Shown piece by piece: positions 19,576 to 27,934 of a stretch of DNA of 64,000 bases. Numbering within the stretch: position 1 is the stretch's first letter; each line of letters starts with the position of its first letter. This DNA is from Polaribacter sp. IC073 (lineage in GTDB: Bacteria; Bacteroidota; Bacteroidia; Flavobacteriales; Flavobacteriaceae), in NCBI RefSeq assembly GCF_007997075.1, contig NZ_VORS01000003.1, positions 62,001-126,000 on the forward strand, given 5' to 3'. The notes below the pieces were generated by a model. That model saw only the letters and a program-made list of their open reading frames with translations, was not told the origin of the DNA and made no database searches. The translations under genes were made by a program, and so were the position numbers.

Positions 19576-19773
19576 CTAACCTACTTCTTCTTGTGTTCTT
19601 AATCTTTGAACGTAAGAAGCTTTAATTCTCTGAGCTCTATTAGCTACAGAAGGTTTTGTAAAGTTCTTTCTAGCACGCAAGTTCTTCATCGTTTTTGTAC
19701 GATCGAATTTTCTCTTGTAACGCTTTAAAGCTCTATCGATATTCTCTCCTTCTTTAATGGGTATAATTAACAT
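19576..19773 (-). CDS. rpsU: 30S ribosomal protein bS21
   Basis: A short basic protein of 65 residues: MLIIPIKEGENIDRALKRYK, then RKFDRTKTMKNLRARKNFTK. In Bacteroidota bS21 sits on the platform and, with bS18 and bS6, hides the anti-Shine-Dalgarno end of 16S rRNA (established for Flavobacterium). Unusually for this phylum the gene itself has a strong Shine-Dalgarno site (19781-19790), which fits feedback control by bS21 level. It is a single-gene unit with its own promoter box and terminator. Confidence 0.96.
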   Translation of the reverse strand: MLIIPIKEGENIDRALKRYKRKFDRTKTMKNLRARKNFTKPSVANRAQRIKASYVQRLRTQEEVG

Positions 19774-19780
19774 AAGTTGG

Positions 19781-19790
19781 CACCTCCCTT
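19781..19790 (-). promoter_or_regulatory. Strong Shine-Dalgarno site of rpsU
   Basis: AAGGGAGGTG on the minus strand pairs along ten bases with the 16S rRNA 3' end (CACCTCCTTT), with one G-U pair. GGAGG ends nine bases before the ATG. Of the starts I inspected closely in this window, none has anything comparable. In Flavobacterium a retained site on rpsU is understood as a sensor of ribosomes lacking bS21. Confidence 0.85.
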
Positions 19791-19846
19791 CATAGTCTCT
19801 TTATATTTTAAATAGTATTTAAACTATTGGTTTATTTTTTGGACTG

Positions 19847-19854
19847 CAAATGTA
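19847..19854 (-). promoter_or_regulatory. -7 box of rpsU
   Basis: TACATTTG on the minus strand matches TAnnTTTG, 73 bases before the rpsU ATG. The resulting leader of about 65 bases contains a weak CTATT/AATAG stem upstream of the Shine-Dalgarno site. Confidence 0.45.
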
Positions 19855-19918
19855 ATTACAATTTATGAGATGGCAATTGCATAAATTGAATTATTTTTTA
19901 GCCGTGGTTTTGCGTTAG

Positions 19919-20000
19919 CGATTGAACGGTTTGTTTGAGCTCTTTTGTTTTGATAAAAACGAAAAGCGAGTAGTGAAAGCGCGACCTTTAGGTAACGCCC
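19919..20000. repeat. Dispersed flavobacterial intergenic palindrome (single copy here)
   Basis: An 82-base element runs from GCGATTGAACGG to GGTAACGCCC and contains an imperfect inverted repeat (GAGCTCTTTTGTTTT against AAAACGAAAAGCGAG). The wording, with GAAAGCGCGACC near its right end, matches my recollection of short palindromes scattered between genes in Flavobacteriaceae genomes. Together with the promoter and Shine-Dalgarno site it accounts for most of the 310-base gap between rpsU and the acyl-CoA dehydrogenase gene. No other copy was noticed in this window. Confidence 0.4.
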
Positions 20001-20083
20001 TAAAAGAATTTCAGTGTTTAGTATTTAAAACTTAACGTCTGTATTATCTATCTACCGTTTTACCTTGCTGCGCTACCCCATAA

Positions 20084-21250
20084 CTACGTTGCTGCTTTGT
20101 ACTCTTTATTATCAATGACCATTTTTGCTATAATTTCTTTTAAAATTTCTGATGTTCCGCCACCAATTGGTCCTAATCTACTATCTCTTAACAAACGTGC
20201 CATCGGATAGTCTTCCATATAGCCATAACCGCCTAATAACTGAAGCGCGTCATAAATAACTTCATCTGCCATTTTGGTAGACAATAATTTAGACATACTT
20301 GCTTCTTTAACTACATATGTACCTTGGTCTAGTCTTTTGGTAATTGAATAATTATATTCTCTACACATGTCTACTTTACTAGCCATTTCTGCAATTTTAT
20401 GTCTTAAAGCTTGAAACTTGTCTAAAGATTTACCAAAAGCAACTCTTTCTTGCATATAGCCTATAGCATACTCTACTGCAAATTCTGCTCTTGCGTGTGC
20501 ATTAACTCCCATTATTAAGCGCTCTAAAGCGAAATGTTGCATGATATAAGGAAAACCTTTTCCTTCTTCTCCCATTAAATTTTCTAACGGAATTTCTACA
20601 TTGTCAAAAGCTAATTCTGCGGTATCTGAAGCACGCCAACCTAATTTATCTAATTTAGTTGCTGAGATTCCTGGAGTTTCTCTGTCTACCACAAAAATAC
20701 TAATGCCTTTATATTTGTCTGAAGGATCTGTTTTTGCTGCAACAATTAAGTAATCTGAATACACACCGTTTGTGATAAACGTTTTAGAGCCATTTAAAAC
20801 GTATTTATCGCCGTCTTTAATTGCTGTAGAACGCATTCCTGCAACATCACTACCGCCAAAAGGCTCTGTAATACATAGACAGCCAATTTTTTCTCCTGCT
20901 ACACTTGGTACTAGGTATTTTTGTTTGATAAATTCTGTTCCTTCTTTATTTAAATGCGTCATGGCAAGAAATTCATGCGCCCACATTGCTGCTGCGAATC
21001 CGCCAGAATTTATTTTCTGTAATTCTTCTAAAAAGATTACTGTGTAAAATAAATCTAAATCTAAACCTCCGTATTCTTCTGGTGTGCAAAGTCCGAAATA
21101 ACCCATTTCGCCAAACTTACCCCAAATGAATCTTTCTATGGTTCCTGTTTTTTCCCATTTATCAATATAAGGAACTACTTCTTTTTGTAAAAAATCTTTG
21201 AAACTAGCACGAAAAGCTTCATGCTCTTCAGTAAAATACATACTGTTCAT
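20084..21250 (-). CDS. Acyl-CoA dehydrogenase
   Basis: An FAD enzyme of 388 residues that oxidises acyl-CoA thioesters at the alpha-beta bond. The FAD/substrate signature CITEPFGGSDVAGMRS is near residues 125-140, and the C-terminal DALQLLGGYGYMEDYPMARLLRD stretch is present. The C-terminal position that holds the catalytic Glu in medium-chain enzymes (EGTSEI) is GGGTSEI here. Glu243 in FALERLIMG lies where isovaleryl-CoA and long-chain dehydrogenases keep their base, so activity is likely with a branched or long substrate. The substrate is not fixed by sequence. It follows the helix-hairpin-helix gene by 21 bases. Confidence 0.92.
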   Translation of the reverse strand: MNSMYFTEEHEAFRASFKDFLQKEVVPYIDKWEKTGTIERFIWGKFGEMGYFGLCTPEEYGGLDLDLFYTVIFLEELQKINSGGFAAAMWAHEFLAMTHLNKEGTEFIKQKYLVPSVAGEKIGCLCITEPFGGSDVAGMRSTAIKDGDKYVLNGSKTFITNGVYSDYLIVAAKTDPSDKYKGISIFVVDRETPGISATKLDKLGWRASDTAELAFDNVEIPLENLMGEEGKGFPYIMQHFALERLIMGVNAHARAEFAVEYAIGYMQERVAFGKSLDKFQALRHKIAEMASKVDMCREYNYSITKRLDQGTYVVKEASMSKLLSTKMADEVIYDALQLLGGYGYMEDYPMARLLRDSRLGPIGGGTSEILKEIIAKMVIDNKEYKAAT

Positions 21251-21271
21251 CTGGTACGGAATTTGAGTTAT

Positions 21272-22165
21272 TTATTCAGCGACCAAATATAAGACTATTC
21301 TATCATACAAATTCAAAGGAAAACCGTTGATCTTTTTTAATTCTGATATATCTTGTAGCTCTGCTACTTCATCCCGGTATTCAAAAATCATTTTACATAA
21401 TTCGTAATCTATGTACGGATTTTTAAGTAATTCTTTGAATGAGACCGTATTTACGTTCGTTTTTTGAATATTTGGCAATTGAACAACCTTAAAAATAGCG
21501 ACCACTTTGTCTGCAATTTCTTTCTCTAAACCCCAAACTTCGTGTACTTGATTTTCTATGGAAAATCCTTGTAATTTAGAACGATACTTAATAATTCTTT
21601 CAGAAAGCTTCTCTCCTATTCCGGATATTGTTTTTAAATCTTCTGCAGTTGCTTTATTGATATCTGTAGTTGAACGTTTTTTTATTGCTTTTTTATAAAT
21701 AGATTGCTTTGTGCCTCGCAATGACAACTTCGAATTATTATTTCTTTTAACAACCCAGTCTGGAAATTTAAAATAAGGAGCAATTTTATATAAGAGGGTA
21801 TCTGAAATCTTTGTTACATTTTGAAATTCTTTTTTTGAATTGACAAACTTACCTGTTTTTCTAAATTCTAAAAGCTTCTCTATCTCTGTTAAAGACATGC
21901 CGAGTTGCTCGCCTTTGTAATCTGTAATATAATTAGGATTGAATGGATATATTTTGGGTTTCCTGTCTTCTATGCTTAGAACCTTTAAACTATCTATTTG
22001 TTTATGAAATGCCGCGGCTCTTGGAGATGCTAAGTCTGTTTTTTCTTCCGAAGAAAAATCTACAAAAACAATAACAACTTGAAATAGTACAATAGCTATC
22101 GTTAAAATAAAAACCCCATTTCTTTGGCTTTTGTTGTACCAGAAATGGGGTTTAAATAAGTTCAT
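21272..22165 (-). CDS. Helix-hairpin-helix membrane-anchored protein (ComEA-like repeats)
   Basis: A protein of 297 residues with one N-terminal membrane helix (GVFILTIAIVLFQVVIVFV, about 17-35) followed by repeated helix-hairpin-helix units: YPFNPNYITDYKGEQLGMSL with EIEKLLEFRKTGKFV, then DINKATAEDLKTISGIGEKL, and a third (NVNTVSFKELLKNPYIDYEL). The family (often named helix-hairpin-helix domain-containing protein in Flavobacteriia) resembles ComEA, a DNA-binding uptake protein, but a role in DNA uptake is not shown here. Its first codons contain a 13-base perfect hairpin followed by a T-rich stretch, possibly the terminator of the upstream symporter gene nine bases away. Confidence 0.8.
   Translation of the reverse strand: MNLFKPHFWYNKSQRNGVFILTIAIVLFQVVIVFVDFSSEEKTDLASPRAAAFHKQIDSLKVLSIEDRKPKIYPFNPNYITDYKGEQLGMSLTEIEKLLEFRKTGKFVNSKKEFQNVTKISDTLLYKIAPYFKFPDWVVKRNNNSKLSLRGTKQSIYKKAIKKRSTTDINKATAEDLKTISGIGEKLSERIIKYRSKLQGFSIENQVHEVWGLEKEIADKVVAIFKVVQLPNIQKTNVNTVSFKELLKNPYIDYELCKMIFEYRDEVAELQDISELKKINGFPLNLYDRIVLYLVAE
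22104..22153 (-). terminator. Terminator-like hairpin inside the start of the next gene
   Basis: Arms 22111-22123 and 22141-22153 are perfectly complementary over 13 bases with a 17-base loop. On the minus strand the stem is followed by TTTTTATTTT. The element lies within codons 5-20 of the helix-hairpin-helix gene, after the end of the symporter gene. It may end symporter transcripts or attenuate the downstream genes. Confidence 0.55.
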
Positions 22166-22174
22166 ATGAGTTTT

Positions 22175-23770
22175 TTAAGCTTTGTCTGCCTTAATAGCAT
22201 TCATGTATTTTTTTAATTCTTCTTTTACTTTTGGCGCTAATAATATAAGTCCAATCATGTTTGGAACCATCATCGCAAAAACCATGGCATCTGAGAAACT
22301 AATAACAGAACCTAAACTTGCTGCTGCACCAATGACTACAAATACACAGAAAAGTACCTTGTACGCATATTCCATTTTTTTAGATCTACCAAATAGATAA
22401 GCCCAACCTTGAAAACCGTAGTAAGACCATGAAATCATAGAGCTAAATGCAAATAAAACAACGGCAACAGTTAAGACGTATGGAAACCAAGAAATTGCTG
22501 ATTCAAATGCTCCTGAAGTTAATAATATTGCTTGTGCATCATTTAATGATGAATTTTCTGCCGTTACATTACCTGTAATAATTAACACCAAAGCTGTCAT
22601 TGTACAAACTACAACAGTATCTATAAATGGCTCTAACAAAGCAACCATACCTTCACTTGCTGCGTATTTTGTTTTTACTGCTGAATGCGCAATAGATGCA
22701 GAACCAATACCTGCTTCATTTGAAAAGGCAGCTCTTCTAAATCCTTGTACCAAAACCCCTACTGCTCCACCGGCTACTCCTTCTGGACTAAATGCACCAT
22801 TAAAAATCTGAGTAAATGCATCACCAATCATGTGGTAATTTGAAAAAATCACAAACAATGAAGCTGCAACATAAATTGCGACCATAAAAGGAACAATTTT
22901 ATCGGTTACTTTTGCTATTTTTTTAATTCCTCCAATAATTACAATACCAACTAAAACAGCCATCACTAAACCAAACAACCATCCTTTACCATGTAAAATT
23001 GAAACGCCACCAATAGGCGTAGTAATATTTTCTACTAATTGAAACGCTTGGTTTACCTGAAACATGTTTCCACCTCCAAAAGAACCACCAATAACAAAGA
23101 TTGCAAATAAAACTGCTAAAATTTTTCCTAGTGTTTTATTTTTCAATCCTTTTGTAAGATAATACATGGGCCCACCGTAAACAGTACCGTCTGCCTCAAT
23201 ATCTCTATACTTTACACCTAGTGTACATTCTACAAATTTTGATGCCATTCCTAAGAAGCCAGCAACAATCATCCAGAAAGTAGCACCTGCACCACCAATT
23301 GAAACCGCAATTGCAACTCCTGCAATATTTCCTAAACCTACTGTTGCAGATAAAGCTGCTGTTAAAGCTTGAAAATGTGTCACTTCTCCTTGATGCCCTT
23401 CTACTCTTATAGTATCTGGGTTATCTCCTTTATCTGTAGTAGATACATTATGTGAAACCTCTAAACCTTTTTTTCCGTTACCTTCTATCTCATCATATTT
23501 ACCTCTCACAATATTTATTGAAGTAAAAAAACCTCTAAAATTAATGAAGTTAAAATAAAATGTAAAATAAGTTGCTCCTAGAATAAGTGGGAATAAAACC
23601 CAATAAATACTAACCGAATCGGAGAAAGGAATCTGATAAAAAATGATATCGACAAACCAGCCTGTAGCATTCCCAAATGCTTCATCAATTTGTTGATCTA
23701 AACCTTTTTCTTGTGCAAACGTGAAAAAGGGAGCTGCTAAAAATAACAACGAAAGAAGTTTTTTATTCAT
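22175..23770 (-). CDS. Alanine/glycine:cation symporter (AGCS family)
   Basis: A secondary transporter of 531 residues that brings in small neutral amino acids with Na+ or H+. It has an N-terminal hydrophobic segment resembling a signal peptide (MNKKLLSLLFLAAPFFTFAQ) and about ten to eleven membrane helices. The family core reads ATVGLGNIAGVAIAVSIGGA and YGGPMYYLTKGL, with FSNEAGIGSASIAHSAVKT further on. The extra N-terminal segment and the residues after it (an acidic stretch near 115-130) are typical of the flavobacterial version. A close paralog follows at 23914-25524, so this is a tandem pair. Confidence 0.93.
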   Translation of the reverse strand: MNKKLLSLLFLAAPFFTFAQEKGLDQQIDEAFGNATGWFVDIIFYQIPFSDSVSIYWVLFPLILGATYFTFYFNFINFRGFFTSINIVRGKYDEIEGNGKKGLEVSHNVSTTDKGDNPDTIRVEGHQGEVTHFQALTAALSATVGLGNIAGVAIAVSIGGAGATFWMIVAGFLGMASKFVECTLGVKYRDIEADGTVYGGPMYYLTKGLKNKTLGKILAVLFAIFVIGGSFGGGNMFQVNQAFQLVENITTPIGGVSILHGKGWLFGLVMAVLVGIVIIGGIKKIAKVTDKIVPFMVAIYVAASLFVIFSNYHMIGDAFTQIFNGAFSPEGVAGGAVGVLVQGFRRAAFSNEAGIGSASIAHSAVKTKYAASEGMVALLEPFIDTVVVCTMTALVLIITGNVTAENSSLNDAQAILLTSGAFESAISWFPYVLTVAVVLFAFSSMISWSYYGFQGWAYLFGRSKKMEYAYKVLFCVFVVIGAAASLGSVISFSDAMVFAMMVPNMIGLILLAPKVKEELKKYMNAIKADKA

Positions 23771-23843
23771 AATATATTTTGATTAGTTTTAAATTAGTAC
23801 CCCGCAATATCATAAAAAAAAATTAAAAATTACAAATTACGTC

Positions 23844-23890
23844 AAAAAAAAACCTATTTCTTTGCCATTTAATAGGCTAGAAACAGGTTT
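23844..23890 (-). terminator. Terminator after the second symporter gene
   Basis: AAACCTATTTCT (23850-23861) pairs with AGAAACAGGTTT (23879-23890), one mismatch, and a T run follows on the minus strand. It starts 24 bases after the stop of the upstream gene. Confidence 0.65.
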
Positions 23891-23913
23891 TTAAGAATTT
23901 ATTTTATTGAAAG

Positions 23914-25524
23914 CTACTTTTTCCTCTTATGGTCAATTGCTTTTAGATAACGCGCCAACTCCACTTTTACCTTTGGTGCTAATAGCAGTAAACCTATAAT
24001 ATTAGGAAACACCATTGCAAATATCATAGCATCTGAAAACTCAATTACAGATCCTAAAGTAGAAGATGCACCAATTATAACAAAAAGTAAAAATAATATT
24101 TTATACGTAATATCTGCTATTTTACCTTTTCCGAATAAATACGTCCAACCTTGTATACCATAATAAGACCAAGAAAGCATCGATGAAAAAGCAAATAAAA
24201 TGACTGCAACTGTTAGTAGAACAGAAAAATTAGGAATGGCAGAATCAAAAGCAACCGACGTTAAATCAACACCGTTTATAGGTTGGTTTGTTGCATTTAA
24301 CAATACATTACTTTTTGAATCTAAATTACCATAAGTAAATAAATTACTCTTTAAATTGGTTACTACAATTACCAAAGCGGTCATTGAACAAATAATTACA
24401 GTATCTACAAACGGGCCAATAGAAGCTACAATTCCTTCACTTGCCGGAAACCTCGTTTTAACAGCTGCATGTGCAATAGATGCTGAACCAACACCTGCCT
24501 CATTTGAAAAAGCAGCTCTTTGAAAACCAACAATCATCACCCCAATTAAACCTCCCACTATTGAAGTTTCATTAAAAGCACCGTCCCAAATTTGCCCCAT
24601 AGCTTCAGGAATTATTGAGAAATTCATTGCAAGTATAACTAAAGAAGCACCCACAAACATTATTGCCATAAATGGCACTATTTTTTCTGTTACTTGTCCT
24701 ATTCTTTTAATTCCACCAATAATTACAACACCAACTAATACTGCCATTACAATTCCGAATACAAACCCAGATTCAATATCAAACAGTTGTTTAAATTGTG
24801 CAGCGGCTTGGTTTGCTTGAAACATGTTTCCACCTCCAAAAGAACCTCCAATGACAAATACTGCATACAACCCAGCTAAAACTTTTCCTAATCCTGCTAA
24901 ATTCTTTTCTTTTAAACCTTTTTTAAGGTAATACATTGGGCCTCCGTATATTTTACCGTCTTCACCAACTTCTCTATACTTAACACCTAAGGTAGCTTCT
25001 ACTAGTTTTGTAGACATTCCTAAAAACCCAGCTAAAACCATCCATACGGTAGCTCCTGGGCCTCCAATTGCAATTGCAACCGCAACCCCTGCAATGTTTC
25101 CTAGTCCTACGGTTGCAGATAAAGCTGCTGTTAAAGCCTGAAAATGTGTAACTTCTCCTACAACTCCCTCCGCTTGAACGCTTTCGAAAACATCGCCTCC
25201 TGGTGTAGGATCTCCTGCTGCTTCATCAACTGAATGATGATCGATAGCATCGTATTTACCACTAGTAGCCCTAATTGCGACACCTAATAAAGTTATATTA
25301 GAAAATTTAAAATATAATGTAAAAAAGAAAGCCCCCGATAAAAGGAGGATAACTACAATTGGCACATCTATACCAGCAATTGAAATTGGATAAAAAACAA
25401 CTGAGCTTACGGCATCGGCAAAAGGTTTAAATTTCTCTTCTATTTCTTCATCTATTGTTAATTCTTGTGCAAAAGATAGCAATGGGAATGCTAACAAAAG
25501 CACTGTAATAAATTTTTTATACAT
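23914..25524 (-). CDS. Alanine/glycine:cation symporter (AGCS family), second copy
   Basis: A second AGCS transporter, 536 residues, closely resembling its neighbour over the whole length: the same leader-like N-terminus (MYKKFITVLLLAFPLLSFAQ), ATVGLGNIAGVAVAIAIGGP, YGGPMYYLKKGL and FSNEAGVGSASIAHAAVKT. It differs most in the segment after residue 90 and in an inserted loop near residues 390-420 (LKSNLFTYGNLDSKSN). The 143-base gap and terminator between them argue for separate transcription. The pair probably arose by duplication and may divide substrates or conditions. Confidence 0.93.
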   Translation of the reverse strand: MYKKFITVLLLAFPLLSFAQELTIDEEIEEKFKPFADAVSSVVFYPISIAGIDVPIVVILLLSGAFFFTLYFKFSNITLLGVAIRATSGKYDAIDHHSVDEAAGDPTPGGDVFESVQAEGVVGEVTHFQALTAALSATVGLGNIAGVAVAIAIGGPGATVWMVLAGFLGMSTKLVEATLGVKYREVGEDGKIYGGPMYYLKKGLKEKNLAGLGKVLAGLYAVFVIGGSFGGGNMFQANQAAAQFKQLFDIESGFVFGIVMAVLVGVVIIGGIKRIGQVTEKIVPFMAIMFVGASLVILAMNFSIIPEAMGQIWDGAFNETSIVGGLIGVMIVGFQRAAFSNEAGVGSASIAHAAVKTRFPASEGIVASIGPFVDTVIICSMTALVIVVTNLKSNLFTYGNLDSKSNVLLNATNQPINGVDLTSVAFDSAIPNFSVLLTVAVILFAFSSMLSWSYYGIQGWTYLFGKGKIADITYKILFLLFVIIGASSTLGSVIEFSDAMIFAMVFPNIIGLLLLAPKVKVELARYLKAIDHKRKK

Positions 25525-25642
25525 AATAAATTTTGGGTTAGTTCTTATTTAGTGAGACACAAGATGATGCAAAAATGCTCTTTCGGCAAGTTTTTAGCGT
25601 TAAATAACCGATTTTAGCCTTAAATATGACTTAAAAGTAACT

Positions 25643-26542
25643 TTATGGTAACGTTTCTTTGAATTTTAGTAAATCTTCTTTAAACGATTTTGGGTAAAAT
25701 TCTAATATTTTATTTGTTTTTGATAGATCGAAACCTGTTTTTGCAGGCCTTGGTGCTGTCTGATTTAAAGTTGCTGTAGAAGTTGGTTTTATATAACTTT
25801 TATCTAGCTGAAAAACTTCTGCAATTTGTTGTGCAATCTCGTAGACACTTAATAATTTATTTGAGGAAATATTAAAAATTCCTGTTGCTTTTTTATCCAT
25901 AGAAATTTTGCAAGAAAGCGCCAAATCTTCAACGTAGGTAGGCATTCTAAATTGGTCATCTACAACCGTAATCTCTTTCTTTTGTTCTAACATTAGCTTT
26001 ACCCAGAAAACAATATTACTTCTACTCATGTCAAAAACTTTTCCAAAAACCAAAATTGTTCTTAGAATTGTAAAATCAATTTTAGAATTGGTTAAAACTT
26101 CTTCAGATTTTAATTTAGACAAACCATAATAACTTATAGGGTTTGGTGTATCGGTCTCTTTATAATGGCCTTTTTTACCATCAAAAATAAAATCTGTTGA
26201 AAGGTGAATTATATGTGCATTAATTTCTTCGGAAATTGTGGTTAATGTTTTTACAACCCCTACATTTAAAGTATCACATTCTTGTTTATTGTTCTCACAA
26301 GCATCAACATTTGTCATTGCAGCTGTATTCACAATAAAGTCTGGTTTGATCTTTAAAACTTCTTCTTTCAGTAAAGCTTCATCAGTAATATCAATAGAAA
26401 TATATTCAAAATCTTCTCTTCCGCTTCTATTGATTCCTCTAGAGAAACCAAAAACTTGGTACTTTTCTTTTTCTTTAAGTAATAAATTCACCAAAGCCTG
26501 CCCTAACAAACCGTTACTTCCTGTAATAATTATCTTGTTCAT
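25643..26542 (-). CDS. RmlD-like sugar-nucleotide reductase / SDR family protein
   Basis: A protein of 299 residues of the extended short-chain dehydrogenase class closest to RmlD (dTDP-4-dehydrorhamnose reductase). The NAD(P)-binding TGSNGLLGQ is at residues 7-15. It also has NTAAMTNVDACE near 71-82, the STDFIFDG segment, the catalytic Tyr-Lys pair in YYGLSK, and a C-terminal end with RPAKTGFDLSKTNK. It may act in rhamnose or other deoxysugar synthesis, but rmlA, rmlB and rmlC are not nearby. It starts one base after the potassium-channel stop, so the three minus-strand genes here form an operon. Confidence 0.8.
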   Translation of the reverse strand: MNKIIITGSNGLLGQALVNLLLKEKEKYQVFGFSRGINRSGREDFEYISIDITDEALLKEEVLKIKPDFIVNTAAMTNVDACENNKQECDTLNVGVVKTLTTISEEINAHIIHLSTDFIFDGKKGHYKETDTPNPISYYGLSKLKSEEVLTNSKIDFTILRTILVFGKVFDMSRSNIVFWVKLMLEQKKEITVVDDQFRMPTYVEDLALSCKISMDKKATGIFNISSNKLLSVYEIAQQIAEVFQLDKSYIKPTSTATLNQTAPRPAKTGFDLSKTNKILEFYPKSFKEDLLKFKETLP

Positions 26543-26543
26543 A

Positions 26544-27539
26544 CTAAAATACTTCTCTTAATTTTATAATTTGTTCTGGTCTTCCTAAAATAATTAATTG
26601 AGAATCTGCTACCAGCTTTATTTCTGCTTCAGGATTAATAATATACTCTTTATTGGGATTTCTAAACCCAATAACCGTACAACCCGTTCGTTTTCTTAAA
26701 TCTAGATCTAAAATAGTTTTATTAATATATTTTTTAGGCAAATCATTTACAGCTACTTCCTCTAGGTTAGCAGTAGTATCTCCTTCTATTGTTAGCCGAT
26801 CTACAAACTCGATAACATCTGGCGTTGTAACCAAAGACGCCATGTGATCTCCGCCCAATTTATCTGGCATAATTACATTGCTTGCACCGGCAAATTTTAA
26901 TTTCTTGTAAGAAGACTCATTCGCGGCTCTACTTATTATAACACAATCTTTATTTAATTGACTTGCCGTTAAAACCACAAAAAGATTGTCTGCATCAGAA
27001 GGTAAAGCTGTAATTAAAAATGCCGCTTTTTCAATTCCTGCTTTTTGTAAAGTTTCGTCTAACGTAGCGTCTCCTTGTATATTTAAGATCCCTTGTGTAT
27101 CTAAAACCGTTGTCATCTCAGTCTTCTTTTCAACTACAACAAACTTCTTATTATAATTACCAAGTTTAAAAATTGCCTGTTTCCCATTTCTACCATACCC
27201 ACAAACAATGGTATGTCCTTTTAAACGTCCTATTTGTTTTTCCACTTTTCTGTGTTTAAAATATTCAAATAATTTGCCACTTACTAAATATTCTGAAAAT
27301 GACGAAATTGCATATCCAAAAATAGTTATACTTGTTAAAATTAGAAAGATTGTAAATACTTTTTCTTCTGGAGAAAATGGTTGAAGTTCGCCAAAACCAA
27401 CAGTGGTTACCGTAATAACCGTCATGTACAACGCATCTACAAAGTTGTAGTTAGAAAGCCACATGTAGCCAATAATACCAATAGCAATAATTGAAATTAC
27501 CAACAAGGCTATTTTATCTATTTTCGATTTTATAATCAT
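26544..27539 (-). CDS. Potassium channel with RCK (TrkA-N) domain
   Basis: A two-helix ion channel of 331 residues. The first helix is about residues 8-27, the pore loop carries the selectivity filter TTVGFGE at 45-51, and the second helix is about 58-80. The cytoplasmic RCK domain begins with GHTIVCGYGRNG (NAD/ligand-binding Rossmann glycines near 108-119) and has a TrkA-C-like end. Four subunits would form a K+ channel gated by a ligand bound to the RCK ring. The filter is GFG rather than GYG, a natural variant in bacterial channels. It is the middle gene of the PspC-channel-reductase operon. Confidence 0.9.
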   Translation of the reverse strand: MIIKSKIDKIALLVISIIAIGIIGYMWLSNYNFVDALYMTVITVTTVGFGELQPFSPEEKVFTIFLILTSITIFGYAISSFSEYLVSGKLFEYFKHRKVEKQIGRLKGHTIVCGYGRNGKQAIFKLGNYNKKFVVVEKKTEMTTVLDTQGILNIQGDATLDETLQKAGIEKAAFLITALPSDADNLFVVLTASQLNKDCVIISRAANESSYKKLKFAGASNVIMPDKLGGDHMASLVTTPDVIEFVDRLTIEGDTTANLEEVAVNDLPKKYINKTILDLDLRKRTGCTVIGFRNPNKEYIINPEAEIKLVADSQLIILGRPEQIIKLREVF

Positions 27540-27542
27540 ATA

Positions 27543-27764
27543 TTATAAATCAAAAACAGAACTTCTTTTTGTGTAAATCATATCTTTTAATTTTAATAAA
27601 AAAGCCATAGTTAAGTAGAGTCCGAAAGACAAACCAACCGTAAAAAACGTTACATATATGAAGAATAGCCGCACATTTACCGCCCTCATTCCCAACCTGT
27701 CTGCAAATCTAGAAAAAACTCCAAATCCGTTTCTTTCAAAAAAATGGCGAATACTGTCTATCAT
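27543..27764 (-). CDS. PspC domain protein
   Basis: A small membrane protein of 73 residues with one long hydrophobic region (FFIYVTFFTVGLSFGLYLTM, about 33-52). It matches the PspC family pattern: an N-terminal basic part with GFGVFSRFADRLGMRAVNVR, then the membrane segment. PspC proteins sense envelope stress in some bacteria, but many short versions like this one have no known role. It starts the operon, three bases before the channel gene. Confidence 0.8.
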   Translation of the reverse strand: MIDSIRHFFERNGFGVFSRFADRLGMRAVNVRLFFIYVTFFTVGLSFGLYLTMAFLLKLKDMIYTKRSSVFDL

Positions 27765-27901
27765 TCTTAGTTAAAATATACCGCAAGATACTATTTTATG
27801 CTGTTTTTTAATCAGAAATTAAACTTCGTTTTAAAAGAAAGCGTCGCTGTAACTAATGTTAAAGGTTCTAAGAAACCTACTTACATTAAAATAGTATTGA
27901 T

Positions 27902-27909
27902 TAACTTTG
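27902..27909 (+). promoter_or_regulatory. -7 box of uvrA
   Basis: TAACTTTG matches TAnnTTTG and ends 25 bases before the TTG start of uvrA, giving a short leader. No SOS box was seen. Confidence 0.5.
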
Positions 27910-27934
27910 CTTTTTTTGATAAAAATAGGCACAT

